The notes beneath the pieces are model-generated. The model saw only the letters and a list, made by a program, of their open reading frames with translations, was not told the DNA's origin and did no database searches. Positions 55,003 to 62,888 of a stretch of DNA of 64,000 bases are shown here, piece by piece. The first letter of the stretch is position 1. The number at the start of each line of letters is the position of its first letter. Both the position numbers and the translations under genes were made by a program. This stretch comes from Streptomyces sp. A1136 (lineage in GTDB: Bacteria > Actinomycetota > Actinomycetes > Streptomycetales > Streptomycetaceae). Where the stretch lies: the NCBI RefSeq assembly GCF_004795055.1, contig NZ_SSBJ01000028.1:38568-102567 (forward strand), read 5' to 3'.

Positions 55003-55296
55003 TCAGACGGTGTGCCCGGCCCACTCGGCCGGGACCCCGGCGCCGCCTCCGCCGCGCAGCGCCTCCACCACCGCCTGGTGCAGGTCCCGGCTCTCCTGTT
55101 CCGAATCGCACTCGACGGGGCTGCCGGCCAGCGTGAACCAGTCGGACGAGCCGCTGTACTGGACGGCCACCTGCGCCGCCGCGCCCGTCCACGTGGTGTG
55201 CAGCGTCAGATTGCCCGAGATGACGCCCGCCTCCCTCGTACGGACACCGCCGGCCCCCGGATAGATCCCCGTCGTCGTCCACGACGCCCATGCCAT
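55003..55296 (-). CDS. Small soluble protein of unknown function
   Basis: A 97-residue protein with a beta-rich core (ISGNLTLHTTWTGAAAQVAV, SDWFTLAGSPVECDS) and a C-terminal helix (ESRDLHQAVVEALRGGGG). It begins MAWASWTTTGIYPGAGG. No motif identifies a function. ATG 55296 has GGAGG upstream; a GGGTAG on the minus strand (55384 to 55379) lies in the promoter region but its -35 match is weak. Streptomyces have similar uncharacterised proteins. Confidence 0.65.
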   Translation of the reverse strand: MAWASWTTTGIYPGAGGVRTREAGVISGNLTLHTTWTGAAAQVAVQYSGSSDWFTLAGSPVECDSEQESRDLHQAVVEALRGGGGAGVPAEWAGHTV

Positions 55297-55466
55297 GGGG
55301 CACTCCTCCCGTGCCGATGTCGTCGGCGAAGCCGACCTGTCCGCCAAACCTCTCCCGCCTCGTTTTCCTTCTCCTGGTCTACCCCCATTGGTCCCTTTCC
55401 GCACGGCGCGCTCTCATGGACACAGGCCGTTCCCTCTGCCGCGTCGAGCATGAAAGAGGTACGCCC

Positions 55467-55682
55467 ATGTACGAGATGCGCGCCGAGCCCAGCACCGAGC
55501 TGGGCCGGCTCCTGTGGCACGTGATAGCCAAGGACACCACCCTCAGCACCCTGTGCGGGTCCCTCCTCAGCCCCGACCGGGCCCCGCTCCCGGCCGCCGA
55601 ACCCGCCTCCGACCACTACTGCGCCGCCTGCATGCACGCCGTCCGCGCACAGGGCGAGGCCGTGACGGAGGACAGGGCCTAG
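55467..55682 (+). CDS. Small protein with CxxC-like pair, unknown function
   Basis: This 71-residue protein has an acidic N-terminus and a cluster of Cys (STLCGSLLSP, then HYCAACMHAV) that could bind metal. It has no signal or membrane helix. ATG 55467 follows AAAGAGG. It lies 104 bases ahead of the udgX start on the same strand and could be co-expressed. No family recognised; the Cys spacing (C-x32-CxxC) is all that suggests a structure. Confidence 0.6.
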   Translation: MYEMRAEPSTELGRLLWHVIAKDTTLSTLCGSLLSPDRAPLPAAEPASDHYCAACMHAVRAQGEAVTEDRA

Positions 55683-55786
55683 CGCGGTTTGGCCGCCGGG
55701 CCCGCGGGCAGACGCCGCGTGCCGGCCGGTGGCGACGGACTCGTGGCGGTCCGACGTCGAGTGGGGCGCGGCAGGAGGTGGGTCCC

Positions 55787-56480
55787 ATGATCGACGGCAC
55801 GAGTGCCAACCCCGGCACCCTGCCCTCGGTGGGGCGGCAGTACGACGCAGGCCCCTACGTGCCCCGCCACGGCGGCCTCGGTGCCCTGCGCCGGGCCGCC
55901 GCCGGGTGCCAGGGCTGTCCGTTGTTCGAGCACGCCACCCAGACGGTGTTCGGCGCCGGAGCCGCGCACGCCCGGCTGTTCCTGGTCGGTGAGCAACCCG
56001 GGGACCAGGAGGACCGCCAAGGCGAACCCTTCGTCGGCCCCGCCGGGCGGTTGCTGCACCGGGCGCTGGAGGAGGCGGGCCTCGGCGACGAGGACACGTA
56101 CGTGACGAACGCGGTCAAGCACTTCAAGTTCACGACCTCCGCCCGGGGCAAGCGCCGTATCCACAAGGCGCCCAACCTGCGGGAGACGTCTGCCTGCCGG
56201 CCGTGGCTGGCGGCGGAACTGCGCCTGGTGGAGCCCGAGGTGGTGGTCGTGCTGGGCGCCACCGCGGGGCGCGCCCTGCTCGGGAGCTCCTTCAAGGTCG
56301 GGGAGCAGCGCGGTGTCCTGCGCCCGATGCCCGCCCTGGGGGACGACCCGGCGGACTCGTGGGGGGGCGCGACTGCTGGCGACCGTGCATCCCTCCGCGG
56401 TACTGCGTTCCCACGACCGGGAGGCGGCGTTCCGCGGTCTGGTCGGCGATCTTTCGGTGGCCGCCTCCGCCCTCGGCTGA
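55787..56480 (+). pseudogene. UdgX-type uracil-DNA glycosylase, frameshifted
   Basis: The reading frame from ATG 55787 (AGGAGG upstream) encodes a UdgX-like glycosylase: CQGCPLF cluster Cys, GEQPGDQEDRQGEPFVGPAG, NAVKHF and KRRIH (122-126). UdgX uses that His to bind uracil DNA covalently. Near residue 192 the frame leaves family sequence at a run of seven G (56361-56367). Removing one G restores ARLLATVHPSAVLRSHDREA and the HPSAVLR motif, ending at the TGA at 56478-56480. The gene is therefore broken by one base, or the run was misread; without the defect it would be complete. Confidence 0.8.
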
Positions 56481-56510
56481 CCGCACCGGCTCTCGCACCG
56501 GGCCGCCGGC

Positions 56511-56924
56511 TCATCGGCCGTCTTCCTCGGCCTCGGCGTTCACGCCCGGGCCTCGGCGTTCGCCCGTGGGCGAGGGGGCGGCGGGCGAGGCGGACCGGGA
56601 GCGGGCCTCCGCGAGGCTCGGGGCGATCTCCAGCTCCGCCTCGGCGTCGAGGAGCCGCAGGAGCTCCGCGAACTGCTCCGGTACGGGGCCGGCCAGGACG
56701 AGGTGGTCCTCGCGGTCACCGGCGAGCAGGATGTTCAGCAGCGAGGAGTCGGCGAAGGTGACCCGGGCGATGTCCACCACCCGCCGCACGCCCTCCCGGG
56801 CGGCGTCGGCGAGGACCTCCGCCAACGGCCCGACGCTGTCGATGTCGAACTCGCCCGACAGTACGACCACCCGGACCCCCTCCTCGTCGAGGAGGACCCG
56901 CACTCTCGGGTGGTCGTACGTCAT
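56511..56924 (-). CDS. STAS-domain anti-sigma factor antagonist-like protein
   Basis: The 137-residue protein has a STAS domain (about 5-105) with GVRVVVLSGEFDIDSVGPL and FADSSLLNILL, where the conserved Ser (DSS) is the phosphorylation site of SpoIIAA/RsbV-type antagonists. It would bind an anti-sigma kinase and release a stress sigma factor. The C-terminal tail (108-137) is charged. ATG 56924 follows AGGCAGG. No kinase gene adjoins it. Nearby sigma-B-like promoters fit a stress context. Confidence 0.85.
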   Translation of the reverse strand: MTYDHPRVRVLLDEEGVRVVVLSGEFDIDSVGPLAEVLADAAREGVRRVVDIARVTFADSSLLNILLAGDREDHLVLAGPVPEQFAELLRLLDAEAELEIAPSLAEARSRSASPAAPSPTGERRGPGVNAEAEEDGR

Positions 56925-57005
56925 GGCCTGCCTGTTCGACGGGGTGTGTCCGCGGGGCGCGCCACGGACCCGACGCACGGGCCCCGCGCCCCGCGGAGGC
57001 CGGGT

Positions 57006-57404
57006 TCAGCCGCCGCGACGTCCGCCGGACGGGTCCTGGGGGTCGACACCCGTGTACGCGGAGGCGTCCTTGGTCCCGCTGGGGCGCTTCGAAGCGCCCT
57101 TCTCGCCCATGTCGTGGTGGCCCTTGTCGCCGGAGCGCGCTCCCTTTCCCTTGTGCTCCCCACGCCGCCCACCGGTCTTGACCGGGGTGCCCTCGTCGGC
57201 CTTGGTCGGCGAGGCCTTGGTCGGCGAGCGCCGGTCCGGGCCGTCGCCCGCGTACTCGTCGGTGTGGAAGGAGCGGTGCGCGCTCGGGTTGTCCTGTTGT
57301 CGGGTGGCGTCCACGTCGGGCGCCCATCCGTGCTGATCGGTCCCTTCGTGCCGGCTGGGACCCTCACCGTGTGACGGTTGTCCCGACTTCCTGTTCTTCG
57401 ACAT
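57006..57404 (-). CDS. Hydrophilic, disordered small protein
   Basis: The 132-residue protein is highly charged and Gly/Lys/Asp/Ser-rich with few hydrophobic residues (SPTKASPTKADEGTPVKTGG, GEHKGKGARSGDKGHHDMGE). It resembles hydrophilin-like stress proteins but no named family is recognised. It contains the duplicated motif SPTKA. ATG 57404 follows AGGAGG. A 42-base gap separates it from the upstream Rieske gene, so co-transcription is possible. Confidence 0.65.
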   Translation of the reverse strand: MSKNRKSGQPSHGEGPSRHEGTDQHGWAPDVDATRQQDNPSAHRSFHTDEYAGDGPDRRSPTKASPTKADEGTPVKTGGRRGEHKGKGARSGDKGHHDMGEKGASKRPSGTKDASAYTGVDPQDPSGGRRGG

Positions 57405-57446
57405 GCACTACACCTCCTGGGCTCTTGCGCGGGCCGAGCGCCCGTT

Positions 57447-58367
57447 TCAGGCGGAGGACGACCGCGGGGTGTGGAAGTGGCGCAGCCGCGCCTCGACGTG
57501 GCCGTCGACCTCGCGCGTCTCGAATGACGGTTGGGGGGCGGTGGCCGGTCCCTCGACGTTCCAGCCGTCGGAGAGCCGGAAGACACTGCCGTGCCAGGGG
57601 CAGCGTACGCAGCCGTCGGTGATCTCGCCTTCGGACAGCGGGCCGCCCATGTGCGAGCAGTGGTCGGCGAGGACGTGCACGGTCCCGCCCGAGGCGCGCA
57701 CGACGAGTACGTCGACTCCGTCCACCCGGGCCCGGACGGGCTTGTCGACGGCGAAGTCCGCCACCGGGCCGACACGGTGCCAGCCCTCCGCCACCAGATG
57801 GGTCACCTGCTCGGCGTGGTTGGCTCCGGCGGCCTGGCGGTAGGCGAGGTGGCCGCCGATCGCGCCGCCCGCGGAGACGGCGGCGAGCCCCGCCATGGAC
57901 AGGGCCCGGCCCTTCCAGGTCCGGCCGCGGGAGCGGGCCAGGAAGGAGCCGGCGTAGAGGCAGAGCCCCGCGCTGTTGGTGAGGGCGTGGACGAGTCCCA
58001 CGCGGGCCTGCTCGGGTGGCAGCTCGGCCCAGTCCGTCCAGCCGGCGAGGGCCGCGGGCACCGCCGTGACCACTCCCACCCCGATCAGGGCGCGGGCCGC
58101 CCGGCGCTGGCCGGGCAGCAGGTCCAGGACTGCGGAGGAGAACCAGGCGCCGAGCGGCACCTGGACGAGCGGCGGGTGCGCCGGGTGGCCCAGCGGGCGG
58201 CCGTGCAGGACGTCGCGGGCCGCTCCCAGCGGGAGGGCGCGCACCGCGCGGCGTACGGCCTCGATGAGACCGTCGGCCACCGTCGTCCGCTCCAGCCGCT
58301 CCATGGCGGTCAGGACGGGTCCGGGGCCGTTGCCGGCGGTGCCGAGTGCGGTGCTTCGTAGGTCCAT
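57447..58367 (-). CDS. Rieske [2Fe-2S] protein with DUF2231 membrane domain
   Basis: The 306-residue protein has an N-terminal DUF2231 region with four membrane helices (about 65-185; HPAHPPLVQVPLGAWFSSAV) and a C-terminal Rieske domain (about 205-295) with complete cluster ligands CSHMGG and CPWHGS. It probably moves electrons at the membrane. It starts at ATG 58367, 28 bases after the DUF5709 stop on the same strand, so the two share an operon. A GGGTAG lies nine bases upstream but has no matching -35. Confidence 0.88.
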   Translation of the reverse strand: MDLRSTALGTAGNGPGPVLTAMERLERTTVADGLIEAVRRAVRALPLGAARDVLHGRPLGHPAHPPLVQVPLGAWFSSAVLDLLPGQRRAARALIGVGVVTAVPAALAGWTDWAELPPEQARVGLVHALTNSAGLCLYAGSFLARSRGRTWKGRALSMAGLAAVSAGGAIGGHLAYRQAAGANHAEQVTHLVAEGWHRVGPVADFAVDKPVRARVDGVDVLVVRASGGTVHVLADHCSHMGGPLSEGEITDGCVRCPWHGSVFRLSDGWNVEGPATAPQPSFETREVDGHVEARLRHFHTPRSSSA

Positions 58368-58395
58368 GGCGGGCGCCTACCCCGAGCGGGACGCG

Positions 58396-58890
58396 CTATG
58401 GCGTCCTGCCGCCGAACGGTTGCGGATCGTCCCCCCGGGGCGCGTACTCGCGGGGCTCCCTGGCCGTATTGCGGCCCACCACGTGCATCGCCGCCTCCTC
58501 CGCCGACTCCGCTCCCCCGTCTTCGCCGACGTCGTGGGCCAGTACGTCGATGGAACGGCGGGAGTCGTCCTCCACCGGGGCGAGCCGGCCGACCGTGTCG
58601 TGGGGCAGCGGCTCGGGGTGTGGACCGCTGTCCGGGCCGGACTGGCCGACATCGGGCGTCTCCTGCGCGAGACGCTGGTCCAGGGTCTCGCCCTCCCGCT
58701 GCTCGGCCGCCGTCGTGCCGTGGCGGGAGACGGCGCGGGGCCGGTCCGGGGTCTGGTAGCCCTCGTCCAGGCTCCGGTCGGCGTCAGGCTCGTCCAGCGC
58801 GTTCTCCATGTCGGGCTGGTACTCGGCGCGCTGGTCGCCGTTCTGCGGCTGGTACACCTCGTCGCCCTGGGTACTGCTGTCGTCGGCCAT
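58396..58890 (-). CDS. DUF5709 protein
   Basis: This 164-residue acidic hydrophilic protein contains the DUF5709 core (about 35-90; LDEGYQTPDRPRAVSRHGTT, AAEQREGETLDQRLAQE), an actinobacterial family of unknown function. The N-terminus is Asp/Gln-rich and the end is Pro/Arg-rich. ATG 58890 follows AAAGG. A sigma-B-like promoter is on the same strand at 58962-58938, suggesting stress-dependent expression, and the Rieske gene is downstream in the same direction. Confidence 0.85.
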   Translation of the reverse strand: MADDSSTQGDEVYQPQNGDQRAEYQPDMENALDEPDADRSLDEGYQTPDRPRAVSRHGTTAAEQREGETLDQRLAQETPDVGQSGPDSGPHPEPLPHDTVGRLAPVEDDSRRSIDVLAHDVGEDGGAESAEEAAMHVVGRNTAREPREYAPRGDDPQPFGGRTP

Positions 58891-58937
58891 GGTCGTCGCC
58901 TTTCCCGGGTCTCCTGTAAACGGCCCTCGGCGGGCGC

Positions 58938-58962
58938 CTACCCCTTCCCGACCGGCCCACAC
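58938..58962 (-). promoter_or_regulatory. Sigma-B-like promoter of DUF5709 gene
   Basis: On the minus strand GTGT (58962-58959) is followed after 15 bases by GGGTAG (58943-58938), 47 bases before the ATG at 58890. The flanking GGCGGGCGCCTACCCC (58929-58944) is repeated exactly at 58368-58383. Confidence 0.6.
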
Positions 58963-58982
58963 GGTCACCGGCGCCCGCCGCG

Positions 58983-59007
58983 GCATGTCCGGTGGCAGGG
59001 CGGGTAG
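58983..59007 (+). promoter_or_regulatory. Sigma-B-like promoter of small Glu/Arg-rich protein
   Basis: GCAT (58983-58986) and GGGTAG (59002-59007) with a 15-base spacer point rightward toward the gene at 59108. Together with the facing site at 58938 it forms a divergent stress promoter pair. Confidence 0.5.
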
Positions 59008-59107
59008 CCCCCCACCGGCGACGGACGCGGCCCCTCGGGGGCGGACGCGACCGCCGTGTCAGGAGCCGGACCGCACGGAGGGCCGGACCGCACGGAGGGA
59101 GAGAGCC

Positions 59108-59326
59108 ATGGACGACCAGGGCGGCGCGGGCGGCGCGCCCCTGCACCACGACGAGGGCGAGGCGAGGCGCCGCAGGCCCCACGTGGAGCAGCCGGCGAAG
59201 GAGGGACACGAGACGGGCGGCCGGACGGGTGGCCGGCGTTCCGAGCACGAAGCCCCCGAGCGCGACCGCGAAATGGGCAGCGCGCGCGACGGCGAGCGCA
59301 AGACCCCGGCCAAGGGGCCGGAGTAG
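59108..59326 (+). CDS. Small charged hydrophilic protein
   Basis: The 72-residue protein is almost entirely Gly, Glu, Arg and His (HHDEGEARRRRPHVEQ, RTGGRRSEHEAPERDREMGS), with no hydrophobic core, so it should be disordered. ATG 59108 follows GGAGGGAGAG. A sigma-B-like promoter lies 100 bases upstream. Such small proteins often accompany stress regulons; no family is recognised. Confidence 0.6.
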   Translation: MDDQGGAGGAPLHHDEGEARRRRPHVEQPAKEGHETGGRTGGRRSEHEAPERDREMGSARDGERKTPAKGPE

Positions 59327-59381
59327 CCAGGACCGAACGCCGGAACGGGTCGGCCGGAACGCGGCGCCGGGCGGTGGGATC

Positions 59382-59756
59382 TCAGCGTTCGGAGAAGCTG
59401 AAATCGCCCATCGTCCAGGCGCTGACGTCCTTGACCGCGATCCGGTACATCCCGCCGGTCTCCGGGATGCCGACGGTGCCCTGGAGGATCCGGGCCACGT
59501 GGAAGTGGAGGTAGGCGGGCGGGGCGACGCGCGGGGAGGGGGACATGGTGCCCGCGTCCAGGAAGACGTTCGCGAAGGCGCCGAGCTGGTCCGAGTCCTT
59601 GAGGACCTCGGCCACGCGCTGGCGCCAGACGCTCTCCGGGGCGAGCCGGCCCGTGATCACGGCGCCGTGCACCACGACGGTCAGGGCCATCTGATTCGTC
59701 GGCTCGGACTCCACGGCGGCGGCGATGGCGACGAGCAGGTCGTCAGGCTTCGACAT
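59382..59756 (-). CDS. Small soluble protein, unknown function
   Basis: The 124-residue protein has a helical N-terminus (SKPDDLLVAIAAAVESEPTN) and beta strands (QMALTVVVHGAVITGRL, AYLHFHVARILQG). It resembles the general layout of gas-vesicle accessory protein GvpU, but no gas vesicle genes adjoin it and I do not claim that family. ATG 59756 has no strong Shine-Dalgarno. The function is unknown. Confidence 0.6.
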   Translation of the reverse strand: MSKPDDLLVAIAAAVESEPTNQMALTVVVHGAVITGRLAPESVWRQRVAEVLKDSDQLGAFANVFLDAGTMSPSPRVAPPAYLHFHVARILQGTVGIPETGGMYRIAVKDVSAWTMGDFSFSER

Positions 59757-59869
59757 GGGTACGGAGTCTACAAGGTCCCGCCCCGGGGACCCACCCCACG
59801 GCCCCCGGAACCGGCCGGGCCCGCGCAGAGGTTGGCCGGGTGGCTCGGGGCACGGGCACGGGGCAGGGA

Positions 59870-60244
59870 TCAGGCGGTTGCGAGCAGCAGCTCGACCTCG
59901 CGCTCCTGGTCTCCGGCGACGGTGCCCTTCGCCTCGACGGTGAAGGACTCCGACAGTGCGAACAGGACCCGGTCCACGGCGCGCGGGCCGCCCTGCACGC
60001 CGACGCGGACCGTGCCGTCGAGGGTTACGGGGCCGGTCCGCGCGCCCGGTCGGCCGGCGTCGACGGTGGTGCTCCAGACGGTGGGGTGCCCCGCGTGGTC
60101 CCGGGCCGGTGCCGCCTTCTCCTCCACGACCTCTCCCGGGAAGGCCCGTTCGAGGAACCCGATGAGGGTACGTGCGTCTTCGGGCGAGCAGTCGGTGGCC
60201 GTCACCAGCACCGCGTCGTCCGCGTGCCGTGCTTCGCTGTTCAT
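59870..60244 (-). CDS. Small protein of unknown function
   Basis: A 124-residue soluble protein with a helical, then beta-rich layout (DCSPEDARTLIGFLERAFPG, GRPGARTGPVTLDGTVRVGV, EREVELLLATA). The second half looks like an alpha/beta dimerisation domain. No signal or metal motif is visible and the family is not recognised. I chose ATG 60244, which follows GGAAAGG; an upstream frame extension is Arg/Pro-rich. It sits between two other uncharacterised genes on the same strand. Confidence 0.6.
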   Translation of the reverse strand: MNSEARHADDAVLVTATDCSPEDARTLIGFLERAFPGEVVEEKAAPARDHAGHPTVWSTTVDAGRPGARTGPVTLDGTVRVGVQGGPRAVDRVLFALSESFTVEAKGTVAGDQEREVELLLATA

Positions 60245-60350
60245 CACGTCGCCTTTCCTTCGGGTCCTCGGGAACCCCTTCGGGGGCCGGTCACGCGCGG
60301 CGTGGCGGACCGGCCGGGGCCGGTCCGCCACGGCGGCGGCGTTCCACGGC

Positions 60351-60665
60351 TCAGCGCCCGAGGGCCTTCTTGAGCTGCTCCTTGTTCATCGTGGAGCGGC
60401 CTTCGACGCCCCGCTTCTTGGCCTCCTCGTACAAGGCGTCGCGGGTGGGCCCCGAGGAACCGCTCCCGGAGCCGCGGCCGCCACCGCCGCCCGAACCCGA
60501 CGAACCACGGCTGGTGGACTTGGTCTCGCCGGACCGTGCCCGCTCCTTGTTCACCGTGCGGCCGGCCATCTCCTTCGCCCGGCCCTCCGACATGCCGCGC
60601 TCCTGACCGGACTCCTTGATGTGGTCGTACTGGCGCTCGCGCTTACCGCTGGAACCTCGGGGCAT
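60351..60665 (-). CDS. Plasmid-stabilisation-like/Rho-N-type small protein
   Basis: The 104-residue basic protein begins MPRGSSGKRERQYDHIKESG, followed by a Gly/Ser-rich linker (about 55-72) and a C-terminal SAP/Rho-N-like helix pair with GPTRDALYEEAKKRGVEG and KEQLKKALGR that may bind nucleic acid. Databases often label relatives plasmid stabilisation protein, without proof. ATG 60665 follows GAGGAG. It is probably part of the stress gene run here. Confidence 0.7.
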   Translation of the reverse strand: MPRGSSGKRERQYDHIKESGQERGMSEGRAKEMAGRTVNKERARSGETKSTSRGSSGSGGGGGRGSGSGSSGPTRDALYEEAKKRGVEGRSTMNKEQLKKALGR

Positions 60666-60916
60666 CGCAGTTCTCCTCACGCATAGGGGTGGACACGGCC
60701 ATGCTGCGGGCCGGCGCCGGCTCCCGCACCCCGGATCGGCCACCGGAGGGACCCGCCCCGTCGGCGCACCCCGCCCGGTCCGGGCGTCGAAACCGGGCGC
60801 TTCCAACGGCTTTGGCGTACGGGTGAAACCTTCCGCCGTTCCACGCGCCCCCGGCCCCCACCGGGTCACCCGGCCGGCACAGTGGCCGCACCCACCTCCG
60901 GCCAAAGGAGTTTCAC

Positions 60917-61192
60917 GTGCTCGAACGCAAGCGGCGCAAGAACGGGACCGAGGTCACCTTCGTCCTTCCGGCCGACACTCCGCCCGGGCCGGTCAGCGTG
61001 GTGGGCGACTTCAACGACTGGCAGCCGGGCACCCACGTGCTGGAGCCCCGCGAGGACGGGCTGCGCGCCGTGACCGTCGCCCTCAGCGGGAAGAAGACGC
61101 ACACGTTCCGCTATCTGGCGGCGGGCGACTACTGGTTCGACGAGGAGCAGGCCGACGGCCACGACGGCACGAACAGCCACCTGCGCACCTGA
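60917..61192 (+). CDS. Stand-alone CBM48 (glycogen-binding) domain protein
   Basis: The 91-residue protein is a single carbohydrate-binding module of the CBM48/isoamylase N-terminal type: VTFVLPADTPPGPVSVVGDF, NDWQPG and KTHTFRYLAAGDYWFDEE, with the Trp residues used to bind alpha-glucan. No catalytic domain follows. Such small proteins occur in Streptomyces and may bind glycogen or regulate its metabolism. GTG 60917 has AAAGGAG upstream. It may relate to glgX at 2630-4783, but the distance makes co-regulation unproven. Confidence 0.82.
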   Translation: MLERKRRKNGTEVTFVLPADTPPGPVSVVGDFNDWQPGTHVLEPREDGLRAVTVALSGKKTHTFRYLAAGDYWFDEEQADGHDGTNSHLRT

Positions 61193-61243
61193 GGACGCGG
61201 CACCCGTCCGTCCGGCAGGTCCGCCGGTGCCGGGCCGAGCGGC

Positions 61244-62257
61244 TCAGGAGAGCAGCTCCAGCACCGCCGCCTCCACCTCGCCGTGGGTGGCCGGGTGCCC
61301 GTAGACCACATCGGCGCCGAGCCGCTCCAGCGCCGGCCTGATGGTGACACCGTTCTCGTAGAGCTCGAACAACCTCGGGTTGATGTAGGAGGAGCGGCAG
61401 ACCGCGGGCGTGTTGCCCAGGTAACCGCTCACCTCGCGCACCGCCCGGGCCAGCGCCTTCGTACGCAGGGCCCGGGACTCCCCCACGACCTCGGCCGACA
61501 CGGCGAGGGCGACGGCGGCCAGGACCGTGGCGTGCCAGGTCCGGAAGTCCTTCGCGGTGATGTCGGTACCGGACCTGCTGCGCAGGTAGTCGTTGACGTC
61601 ACCGGCCCGCACCTCGTGCCAGATGCCGGCCTGCCGGTACACGAAGAGCTGCGACTGCCCTTCGCTCCGGCGCAGCAGGGACCTGACCACCGCGTACGCG
61701 GCCGGGTCCACCAGGGCGCGGGTCTGCTCCTGCCCGGATTTGCCCGGGTAACGGAAGCAGACCTCGCCCCGGCTGCAAACGGCGTGCTCGCGCAGCAGGG
61801 TGGTCAGCCCGTACGCCTGGTGGTCGCGCCGGTACGCGGTCCCGCCGACGCGGAAGAAACCGAGGTCGAGCAGGCGCGCCGAGCAGCCCAGGACCCGGTC
61901 CCGGCCGAGGCCCCGGGCCGCGAGGTCCCGGGCGACGCCCTGGCGCAGGCGCGGCAGGCGCGTCGCGACGTCCAGGACGTGGTCGTGTTTGGCCGCCTCC
62001 TGCCGTTCACGGAAGGCCGGGTGGTAGAGGTACTGCCGACGACCCGCCTCGTCGGTCCCCATGGCCTGGATGTGACCGCCGGGCCACGGGCATATCCAGA
62101 CGTCCGTCCAGGCGGGCGGGATCACGAGGGAGCGCAGCCGCTCGCGCTCCGACGGGTCGATGACGGGCGTCCCGGTCGGATCGAGGTAGCGAAAACCCCG
62201 GCCGTGGCGTACCCGGGCGTAGCCGGGTCGGTCGGGGTGACTCGTGCGCAGTCGCAT
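61244..62257 (-). CDS. DNA topoisomerase IB
   Basis: The 337-residue protein is a bacterial type IB topoisomerase, which nicks one strand and relaxes supercoils through a 3'-phosphotyrosine. It has the N-terminal DNA-clamp domain (about 1-85; LVIPPAWTDVWICPWPGGHIQ), then KDFRTWHATV and the catalytic Tyr291 in SSYINPRL. Arg and Lys active-site residues sit in FRVGGTAYRR and RYPGKSG. ATG 62257 follows GGAGGA. It is divergent from the VOC gene. Such enzymes are non-essential and often stress-linked in actinobacteria. Confidence 0.92.
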   Translation of the reverse strand: MRLRTSHPDRPGYARVRHGRGFRYLDPTGTPVIDPSERERLRSLVIPPAWTDVWICPWPGGHIQAMGTDEAGRRQYLYHPAFRERQEAAKHDHVLDVATRLPRLRQGVARDLAARGLGRDRVLGCSARLLDLGFFRVGGTAYRRDHQAYGLTTLLREHAVCSRGEVCFRYPGKSGQEQTRALVDPAAYAVVRSLLRRSEGQSQLFVYRQAGIWHEVRAGDVNDYLRSRSGTDITAKDFRTWHATVLAAVALAVSAEVVGESRALRTKALARAVREVSGYLGNTPAVCRSSYINPRLFELYENGVTIRPALERLGADVVYGHPATHGEVEAAVLELLS

Positions 62258-62353
62258 GGTCCTCCTCCGGCGGTCGCCGGGCGCCTGCCCGACCGCGCCG
62301 CGAATACTCCGGGTACGCGCGCCTTCGCCCGGCGGGGGCATAGATTCGTCCGC

Positions 62354-62740
62354 ATGGTGCACGTACTGGGCAGCAGGGTCCTGCTGCGCCCCACCGATCC
62401 GGACCGTTCGCGCGCGTTCTACGGCGGGGCGCTGGGCCTCGCCGTGTACCGGGAGTTCGGTACGGGGCCCGAGCGCGGGACGGTGTACTTCCTCGGCGGC
62501 GGGTTCCTGGAGGTGTCGGGCCGCTCCGAGCACCCGCCGGCCCCCGGTATGCGGTTGTGGCTCCAGGTCTCCGACGTCCAGGCGGCGTACGAGGAACTGT
62601 TGGAGCGGGGTGTCGCGGTATCGCGGCCGCCGATGCGCGAGCCGTGGGGGTTGATCGAGATGTGGGTCGAGGACCCCGACGGTGTGTCGATCGCCGTCGT
62701 GGAGGTCCCGGCGGACCATCCGCTGCGGCTGCGCGTCTGA
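62354..62740 (+). CDS. VOC/glyoxalase-fold protein
   Basis: The 128-residue protein is a VOC-superfamily member: two beta-alpha-beta3 modules, SRVLLRPTDPDRSRAFYGGA and LWLQVSDVQAAYEELLERGV, ending DPDGVSIAVVEVP. Metal ligands are only partly recognisable. It could be a dioxygenase-like, glyoxalase or drug-binding protein. ATG 62354 is eight bases from a TAGATT -10-like site (62341-62346) without a Shine-Dalgarno, so it is probably leaderless. Divergent from topoisomerase IB (96 bases). Confidence 0.85.
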   Translation: MVHVLGSRVLLRPTDPDRSRAFYGGALGLAVYREFGTGPERGTVYFLGGGFLEVSGRSEHPPAPGMRLWLQVSDVQAAYEELLERGVAVSRPPMREPWGLIEMWVEDPDGVSIAVVEVPADHPLRLRV

Positions 62741-62888
62741 GGCCGGTCCCGGCGAGGGCTACCGGTGGCCACGGGGTGCCGCGGCCTACCGTGGCGTGCG
62801 CCACGATCCGGGCGGGACCATTCCAATGGTGCGGATGCGGCCGTTATCGTGACGATTCACCCTTTCCTCTCCGCCCGGATGGTCACCA

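Noticed and set aside
58377..58383. GGGTAG before the Rieske gene as a promoter
   Set aside because: No GNNT occurs at the required distance and the gene follows DUF5709 by 28 bases; it is only noted as part of a repeat.
59382..59756. GvpU-type gas vesicle protein
   Set aside because: Only the general layout is similar and no gas-vesicle genes lie nearby.
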